From Clostridia bacterium (GTDB lineage: Bacteria; Bacillota; Clostridia; RGIG6154): DNA of 37,648 nt. Both the position numbers and the translations under genes were made by a program. The notes beneath the pieces are model-generated. The model saw only the letters and a program-made list of their open reading frames with translations. It ran no database searches and was not told the origin of the DNA. Shown here in pieces: positions 33,001-37,648 of this stretch (position 1 is its first letter; every line of letters begins with the position of its first letter). The stretch covers positions 72,673 to 110,320 of the forward strand of contig JAFQRW010000022.1 in assembly GCA_017409875.1 (NCBI GenBank), read 5' to 3'.

Positions 33001-35123
33001 ATGGCACGCTTTACAAGCAAGGAGATACCATAAAAATAACAGAAACAATTTCATTGACAGCAAAATGGTCAATAAATAAAGATGTTTTAGTCATAGATGG
33101 CAAAGAATATAATGCTAATGAGATATGTCGTGGTATAGGTTGGGATTATCACCCGAATCTAAACTATACATCACAGCGACCACATATCGAGGCACAGTTG
33201 ACCATACACGAAAACTATTCTGGATTGCCTATTGTAATTCCTAAAAATGTTTATATAGGTATAAATGGAAATGTTAAGGCTGACGAATTAAATCCTGCCA
33301 TAACTGTATATGGCGATGTGGATATATCCTTATTTAATCATGCATATGAAACCTTAAATGATATATTGTTGAGGGGATGTGGAGAACAACCAGCAATTAA
33401 AGCCGATGGAGCTGTATATTTAGGAGGAATACACGATAGCAATGATTCGTTTGCAATACATGGAGGCAACGCCGATACTCCTGCAATTATTGCTTCAAAA
33501 GTAGGTTTTTATGATAAGTTTTTCTATATCGGTACAAGCCCTGACAATCTTACAGTCGCGTCAAGTTATACAAATGAACATATACTTAAGTTAGTTCCAA
33601 ATGGAAACATATATTCTATAATGGTATCAAAAGGAGATATAGTTACGACGCCTCCGCAACATAATGACTATATGTTTATTGGTTGGAGAGTAACAAGTGG
33701 ATTAGATTTCGTTCATCCAAATAATACTTTAAAATGGTATATGCCGGGAGATGTTGTAGACATTGACTCGAATAACATAATATTGCAAGCAGCATACTTA
33801 GATAATAACCGTTCCTCGGTTGCCATAGCTCTTCATGGTAATGGTGGTGCGACGGCCGAAGGTTCTAAATATTATATCACTCTAGCTTCTACTGCAAGAT
33901 TATCTCTTTATGATATCCCGGAAAAGTCATTTACAAAAGATGGCTACAGTTTTACTGGGTTCAACACTGCATCTACAGGAAATGGAACTTCTTATACATA
34001 TGGCGATAATCTAAACGATGACGGGGAAACTTTTGTTTATAATTTATATGCACAGTGGAAGAAAAATGAAACCCCATCAAATCCTCCATCAGGTGGTGGC
34101 GGAGGTGGCGGAGCACCATCACCAAGCAAAGAAATAATAAAAAATGATGATGGCTCAACCACAACAATACAAACGGACAAAAAGACCGGAACTGTTATAG
34201 AAGTAACAAAGTATACTGATGGTTCTACAGAAGAAATTGTTACTCAAAAAGATGGTTATACAAAAGTCACCAGAACTGATAATGATGGTAATAAGAATGT
34301 GATAACCAAAAATACAGATGGTTCACAAACTGTTACTACTGTGAAAAAGTCTGGCGTTAAAATGGATGCAACTATTTCTACTAATGGAGAAACAACTGCA
34401 AAAATCTCTATTCCCAAAGGAACAAAGAATGAAGATGTTGTAATCCCTGCCCGGAATCTCACAAGCGGAACTGTTGCTGTGTTGATAAAGGAAAATGGCG
34501 AAGAAGAAATAATTACAAATAGTATTGTTGTTGAAGAAGGTGTTTTAGCCACATTCGAAGGAGATGCAACTGTAAAAATCATAGATAACTCGAAAGAGTT
34601 CCTTGATGTTGAAAACCATTGGGCAAATGATTCTGTTGATTTTGTAACGGCAAGAGGTTTGTTTAATGGAACAAGCGAAAGCGTATTTTCTCCAGACAAA
34701 ACTATGACAAGAGGTATGTTAGCGGTTGTTCTTCACAATTATGAAAGAAACCCAGAATATAGCTATGATGGAAAATTCACAGATGTAATGACGGATAGTT
34801 GGTATGGTGAAGCGGTTGGATGGCTTTCTGACAAAGGTATAGCAGCAGGTTACGAAAATGGTAATTTTGGTGCTGAAGATAGCATAACCCGCGAACAACT
34901 TGCCGTGTTCTTGTATCGATATGCCGGATTGCCCGAACATAGTAGTACAACATCATTTGATGATAATGATAAGATAAGCAACTATGCAATTGATGCAATC
35001 TCATGGGCTACCGAAAATGGTATATTGAACGGCAAGGAAAATAATATGCTCGATCCACAAGGATTTGCAACAAGGGCAGAAGTTGCTACCATGATTTCTC
35101 GATTCGTAAAGAATATTAGGTAG
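30015..35123 (+). CDS. Giant LRR / InlB-repeat / SLH surface protein
   Basis: A 1702-residue exported protein. A signal peptide ends near residue 26. A cap (CGDNATWQLDDNGTLTISGTGDMY) leads into some twenty-five LRR_5/BspA-type leucine-rich repeats to about 690, each with an xxxFxxCxxLxxIxIPxxVxxIG pattern. Then come two modules with a GxGWxYxP motif (about 697-870 and 1020-1260), each followed by InlB/Listeria-Bacteroides repeats (about 875-1018 and 1268-1345). A Pro/Gly linker (PSGGGGGGGAPSPS) and a Thr/Asp-rich region with GSTTTIQTDKKTG-type strands precede three SLH domains at about 1529-1702, which bind secondary cell-wall polymer. It is a probable adhesin; the upstream ligase overlaps it by 8 bases. 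Confidence 0.92.
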   Translation: MNKKLIAINIVLILLISIFSNAVFAASGVDGSQAAPGGVSRPNGDGSQSVSNNSCGDNATWQLDDNGTLTISGTGDMYSYTHVTQPWKNERENIKTVVIADGITSISDCAFYGCSNLIAITIPNSVAIVGEHAFLACTGLTNITFPDSINEIGKGAFYQCSNLTDITLCNGVTSIGGHAFYDCNKLENLILPDTICSIGEYAFYNCTSLTSIDIPNSITYLSNNIFNNCENLADVSLPTNLTTIGYMAFCDCSSLNSITIPEGVTTIGFSAFSGCNNIKNITVPKNVSSIGRWALICGENLELINADESSQYFKSIDGVLFSKDGTRIVQYPSGRSGDYTIPTGVTRIGIGAFNDCTKLTNVTIPDGITDIEMAAFQECTSLEKVTLPESAVNLSEQLFMMCTNLKEVNIPNGVTAIKERTFNSCKSLTEVNIPGSVTSIGSRAFMGCDNLIDITIPDSVTSIGMEAFKSCCNLTNIIIPDGVTSISDSTFSGCSGLTNISISDNVHTIGSNAFKDTYVYDDENWEGNFLYFENFLIQAKTDISGECHVKENTKGIAGSAFSECRALTHIYIPESVTSIGNNAFYNCNNLTSIIIPEGLTSIGGGAFYQCSSLENITIPEGIASIDKSTFLGCDNLKSITLPSTIKTINDYAFSNCDALIDVYYSGTQSQWNKIIIAENNEYLLNSNIHFLGTEEVEKHLVVDGAELDAEISHSGSGWAYQPNQNGGQITLNGYNGGSIYANFNLYIDVAIENESIIKADREYGIYVEGNLGFAVSSNRKKHSKLTVYGSKNHEAIYVTKTLAPSYGITAIGNNCRAIYGNPIDISNNLTAFVGNNANDAVIGEYDEHQYISITDKHYQFSLTLDANGGKDSNGESTHNVIFSSATPATLKLFDYNNLFENGTKKLIGWQDNNKDFCKYNIYTFDAYDFDETLYALWEDEEQKAVYLNNYYMPYSYDDNIELNGGTVIEPVKINEDFVLPNITRLGYILDGWLSSDGTLYKQGDTIKITETISLTAKWSINKDVLVIDGKEYNANEICRGIGWDYHPNLNYTSQRPHIEAQLTIHENYSGLPIVIPKNVYIGINGNVKADELNPAITVYGDVDISLFNHAYETLNDILLRGCGEQPAIKADGAVYLGGIHDSNDSFAIHGGNADTPAIIASKVGFYDKFFYIGTSPDNLTVASSYTNEHILKLVPNGNIYSIMVSKGDIVTTPPQHNDYMFIGWRVTSGLDFVHPNNTLKWYMPGDVVDIDSNNIILQAAYLDNNRSSVAIALHGNGGATAEGSKYYITLASTARLSLYDIPEKSFTKDGYSFTGFNTASTGNGTSYTYGDNLNDDGETFVYNLYAQWKKNETPSNPPSGGGGGGGAPSPSKEIIKNDDGSTTTIQTDKKTGTVIEVTKYTDGSTEEIVTQKDGYTKVTRTDNDGNKNVITKNTDGSQTVTTVKKSGVKMDATISTNGETTAKISIPKGTKNEDVVIPARNLTSGTVAVLIKENGEEEIITNSIVVEEGVLATFEGDATVKIIDNSKEFLDVENHWANDSVDFVTARGLFNGTSESVFSPDKTMTRGMLAVVLHNYERNPEYSYDGKFTDVMTDSWYGEAVGWLSDKGIAAGYENGNFGAEDSITREQLAVFLYRYAGLPEHSSTTSFDDNDKISNYAIDAISWATENGILNGKENNMLDPQGFATRAEVATMISRFVKNIR

Positions 35124-35133
35124 ACAATACAAA

Positions 35134-35172
35134 ATTATAAGCACTTTGCTATGTGGCAGAGTGCTTATTTTA
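35134..35172 (+). terminator. Terminator of the ligase/adhesin operon
   Basis: ATAAGCACT(T)TGC and GCA(G)AGTGCTTAT pair around TATGTG, followed by TTTTA, starting about 12 bases after the stop codon of the surface protein. Confidence 0.75.
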
Positions 35173-35280
35173 TGCGTTAAAATTTGATATACATTAACCA
35201 AAGATAAATGCTTTGAAAAAACTTCGTAGACTTTCCCTCTCTTCTGTGGTATGTTTGTGTTGCAAAGGAGGTGAAATAAG

Positions 35281-35565
35281 ATGAAAGTGCTTGAAGAATT
35301 CTGGTATGGGAATATTAATCCTATGGAAAGACCATTCCAAAGCCAAAGGAAGTTCGACAAGGTATTTAGGTTACTTACCAAAAATGAAGAAGAATTGCTC
35401 AAGAATCTAAATGAGCAAGAAAAAGAATTGTTTGACAAAGTCAAAGCCTGTTATGACGAAATGATACAAATAACAGAATGTCAAACCTTTATAAAAGGAT
35501 TCAAATTAGGAGCAAGGTTCTTTATAGAATGCTTTGAAAATGATACCGACATATTCGATGAATGA
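35281..35565 (+). CDS. DUF6809-like small protein
   Basis: A 94-residue protein with a very strong ribosome site (AAAGGAGGTGA). FWYGNINPMERPFQ at the start, a central Lys/Glu-rich helical pair, and the end pattern FIKGFKLGARFFIECF match DUF6809 proteins, which occur often on mobile elements of gut Bacillota. The charged middle (residues 30-57) is probably coiled coil. No catalytic residues are evident. Its last codons are part of the terminator stem that follows. Function unknown. Confidence 0.75.
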   Translation: MKVLEEFWYGNINPMERPFQSQRKFDKVFRLLTKNEEELLKNLNEQEKELFDKVKACYDEMIQITECQTFIKGFKLGARFFIECFENDTDIFDE

Positions 35566-35590
35566 AATTCGAGTATGTCGGTATTTTTAT
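35543..35590 (+). terminator. Terminator overlapping the end of the DUF6809-like gene
   Basis: A sixteen-base stem with one mismatch: ATACCGACATATTCGA (35543-35558) with its complement at 35569-35584, then TTTTT. The 5' arm encodes the last Asp-Ile-Phe residues and the stop codon lies in the loop. Confidence 0.85.
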
Positions 35591-35613
35591 GCCCAAAATG
35601 AAAGGATGAGACT

Positions 35614-36162
35614 ATGAAAAATAAAATAATATGTATGGCACTTGCTACAACGATGCTATTATCGACATCAGCATCAGCGGCACCCTGGCAGATGAGACGG
35701 AATCAGCTTATATTCGATAGCGAAATTAAATTCATAGGAAATGTAACCTTGCAATTCGCATCGGATGGTGGTAGTTTTATTAGGCCAATAACCAAAAGTT
35801 ATGGCGAAAGCATCAGTCTTGAAAGTTATGTCCCAACAAAATATGGATACACATTCAAAGGGTGGTTTACTGATCCCCGAACAAAGCAGAATCAGGTGAC
35901 AACATTCAAATTCACAATGCCTGATGTTCTCTATGCGAAATGGGAAAAGAATTTGGAAGAACCCATAAATCCAAATAATGAAATCATGGCAAAGGACACC
36001 TGCTACCTCACGGATGAAGAAACTAAAATACGAAATGAAATTATAGAAGAGAAAAATAAATCCAACATAGACGGATTTGGCTATGTGGCTCCAAGCAAAA
36101 TCAAAACCATCGTCGTAGACTCGGATGGTGACATAAATAAAATTGTCGGCTCAATGGAATAG
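35614..36162 (+). CDS. Secreted protein with one InlB B-repeat
   Basis: A 182-residue exported protein. The signal peptide MKNKIICMALATTMLLSTSASA is cleaved near residue 22. Residues about 45-112 form one InlB/Listeria-Bacteroides repeat: VTLQFASDGGSF, then KYGYTFKGWFTDPRTKQNQ and VLYAKWEKN. The C-terminal 70 residues are charged and unassigned, with no SLH or LPXTG anchor. AAAGGATGAG precedes the ATG. The repeat type also occurs three times in the giant surface protein 500 bases upstream, so the two may contact each other or a shared ligand. Confidence 0.8.
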   Translation: MKNKIICMALATTMLLSTSASAAPWQMRRNQLIFDSEIKFIGNVTLQFASDGGSFIRPITKSYGESISLESYVPTKYGYTFKGWFTDPRTKQNQVTTFKFTMPDVLYAKWEKNLEEPINPNNEIMAKDTCYLTDEETKIRNEIIEEKNKSNIDGFGYVAPSKIKTIVVDSDGDINKIVGSME

Positions 36163-36174
36163 GATATTGGAACA

Positions 36175-36215
36175 GAAAAATCCCTGCCAATATGAAATTG
36201 GCGGGGATTCTGCTT
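36175..36215. terminator. Terminator hairpin between converging genes
   Basis: AATCCCTGCCAA and TTGGCGGGGATT (36179-36209) pair with one mismatch around TATGAAA. A five-T run lies on the minus-strand side and a weaker CTTTTT on the plus side, so it can serve both converging transcripts. Confidence 0.65.
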
Positions 36216-36243
36216 TTTAGCCGTTTGTTTACTTCCAATCGAC

Positions 36244-36281
36244 CCGTACATCGTATGACGGATTTCTGTTCGATTGTACGG
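36244..36281. repeat. Imperfect inverted repeat
   Basis: CCGTACATCG (36244-36253) and CGATTGTACGG (36271-36281) pair with one bulged base over a 17-base loop. The sequence is more GC-rich than its surroundings. Nothing coding is seen in this 36,216-36,420 stretch. Confidence 0.4.
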
Positions 36282-36420
36282 ACTATGGGTGTAATATGCA
36301 CAAAGATTATGGGAATTTGGATGGTTTGAAATCACTTTTTAAGGTCTTTTCCTGCCAATAACCCCTCTTTTTCTGTTGCTTTTGACGAAGATTTTTAGAG
36401 CTGATTTTATATCAAAAAAA

Positions 36421-37644
36421 TTACTCCATAATAATGCCCTTAGATTTGCGTTTGCCCGGTTTGTCGGGATACGGAATCGCCTTTATATCGGCAATGAATT
36501 TTTCGCCAAGCTTTTGCTTTTTGCTATATTTTTGTTTCGAGGAAAGATTGGGATTTTTACTGATAGCATCACGGGTATCAACATATTCTTTACGCAAATC
36601 CTGTGCCTCTTGGCTCCATTCGTAATATTCGTCAAATGTCATATCCTTTCCGCTTAACTCTTGGTCAGACCATACATCGTTTACACGGTAATATCGCTGA
36701 TACATTTTTTCGGTTATTTTGGAATACTCTTTCAAAAACGGGTCATTAAGCGACTCCTTATATTTTTCAATGGATGCAAGTTTTGCACAGGAATATCCGC
36801 TTTCGTTTATATTTTTACAGTATTCCACATCACGAGCCGTAATGACAAGAAAATACTTTTCGCACATTTTACAACGATTTATTCTGTATCCGTTTTTTAT
36901 AAGCTCTGAAAATTCATAGAATAGAGCCTCATTAAGAGAATGAATTTGAATTGCATACAAGGGTTTAAACTCTGAAGAATCATCATATACCATATCAGAT
37001 TTCTCCATGATATCTATGTCCAAATCATTTATTCCCTGTATATAATCCAAATCGAACTTACCGTCCTTGATGGGTGCTGATGTCAGAGTACGAGAAAGAT
37101 TTGTTCTGCTTATGTCAGGGAAGTCGTTATATGCTTTCAAAATTGCCTTGTTTAAATCCTCAAATCGGTTTCGCTTTAAATTAAATATATAGTCAATAAA
37201 TTTTCTGTATCGTTTATAAAGCCTGAGATATTCTTTGAGCCAATTATACCACTCCCTGTATACCTTCTTTGGAAGATATATAGGGATATTTTTTTGAGCA
37301 TACACCGCCAGCTCATCAAAGGCACACTTTATTGGGAAGTATGCATATGCGGCAAAAAGAAATCCGCACTTATGAGCATGGAAATCGATAAAATCCATAA
37401 ACGGAATAAACAAATCAAGCATACTCGTTATCTCTGTCTTATAAACAACATCATATATCTTTTTCAAACCTTCTTCATATCCGCTTAGGTCTGCATTTAG
37501 AAACTCAACAAGGAATTCTCCTATAGGTTTTATGTACTCATACTCATGAGAATCTGTTAAATTTGATACGAAATAATACTCTCTTTTCGGACATTCCATA
37601 TAAATATAATTTATTTCTACATTTCTAAAATTTGAAACAGACAT
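36421..37644 (-). CDS. DUF6076-like protein with Cys4 motif
   Basis: A 407-residue protein on the minus strand, opposite to the other element genes. The N-terminal ~230 residues are helical and rich in aromatic and charged residues (YREWYNWLKEYLRLYKRYRKF). A zinc-binding pattern CKMCEKYF (C258, C261) with YC (C276) and SC (C286) follows. The C-terminal ~110 residues form a basic, helical tail ending KRKSKGIIME. This resembles DUF6076 proteins from Clostridia integrative elements, whose function is unknown. The ATG is four bases from the window edge, so its ribosome site is not visible and a longer frame cannot be excluded. Confidence 0.65.
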   Translation of the reverse strand: MSVSNFRNVEINYIYMECPKREYYFVSNLTDSHEYEYIKPIGEFLVEFLNADLSGYEEGLKKIYDVVYKTEITSMLDLFIPFMDFIDFHAHKCGFLFAAYAYFPIKCAFDELAVYAQKNIPIYLPKKVYREWYNWLKEYLRLYKRYRKFIDYIFNLKRNRFEDLNKAILKAYNDFPDISRTNLSRTLTSAPIKDGKFDLDYIQGINDLDIDIMEKSDMVYDDSSEFKPLYAIQIHSLNEALFYEFSELIKNGYRINRCKMCEKYFLVITARDVEYCKNINESGYSCAKLASIEKYKESLNDPFLKEYSKITEKMYQRYYRVNDVWSDQELSGKDMTFDEYYEWSQEAQDLRKEYVDTRDAISKNPNLSSKQKYSKKQKLGEKFIADIKAIPYPDKPGKRKSKGIIME

Positions 37645-37648
37645 TATA

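Larger units (their letters stand above)
28333..37648. mobile_element. Left part of an element integrated at tRNA-Leu(UAG)
   Basis: From the truncated tRNA to the right edge the coding strand changes and the genes become surface-protein and domain-of-unknown-function types found on Clostridia genomic islands. No integrase, relaxase or replication gene lies in this part, so its type (ICE, IME or prophage) is open. The other attachment site should be a complete tRNA-Leu(UAG) to the right of the window. Confidence 0.65.

Noticed and set aside
36101-36335. Two overlapping minus-strand frames ahead of the DUF6076-like gene
   Set aside because: They run through a terminator hairpin and across the end of the InlB-repeat gene, with no ribosome site. 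The only oddity, the inverted repeat at 36244-36281, is listed as a repeat.

Overview
The window is AT-rich DNA from a Gram-positive, anaerobic Clostridia-type bacterium. Evidence: a SCIFF peptide with its radical-SAM maturase (a near-universal Clostridia pair), a large Firmicutes-type SRP RNA next to dnaX, Fe-S class I fumarase, Shine-Dalgarno sequences ahead of almost every gene, and SLH-domain surface anchoring. No species can be named from the sequence alone.

Positions 1-27,800 look like conserved chromosome, with every gene on the minus strand. In order along the window: the start of trpB with a compact Trp leader/attenuator; a CLC-type anion transporter, a DUF4430-like lipoprotein, an Orn/Lys/Arg decarboxylase-fold enzyme, the SCIFF maturase and the SCIFF peptide (one probable operon read from 5,304 downwards); an NSS transporter; a ribose-type sugar ABC importer; an acyl-CoA synthetase coupled to an E2-like acyltransferase that lacks the usual catalytic His; a DUF896 protein; two-subunit fumarase; a stretch of gene debris (PHP and SGNH-hydrolase fragments); pyridoxamine kinase, MATE exporter and glycerate kinase; a YgjP-type metalloprotease; PqqD-like protein, OPT peptide transporter and PepD dipeptidase (peptide uptake and cleavage); purC; a PHP phosphoesterase; and the ybaB-dnaX-SRP RNA cluster.

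At 28,003-28,332 there are two 92-bp direct repeats and the 3' half of a tRNA-Leu(UAG) gene. The tRNA homology stops sharply in the anticodon loop, which is what an integrative element inserted in a tRNA gene leaves at its distal end. From there to the right edge the gene content and coding strand change. This part holds a strong promoter firing directly into an elaborate leader RNA (long P1, two stacked stems, loop-to-tail pseudoknot, then alternative hairpin and terminator), an O-antigen-ligase/Wzy-like membrane protein translationally overlapped with a 1702-residue LRR/InlB-repeat/SLH surface protein, a DUF6809-like small protein, a secreted single-InlB-repeat protein, and a DUF6076-like protein on the opposite strand. 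No integrase lies in the window, so the element must continue beyond 37,648.

The most interesting parts are the leader RNA plus the ligase/adhesin operon on the tRNA-Leu island, and the trpB attenuator in which the only Trp codon lies in the terminator stem and the stop codon lies in its tetraloop.
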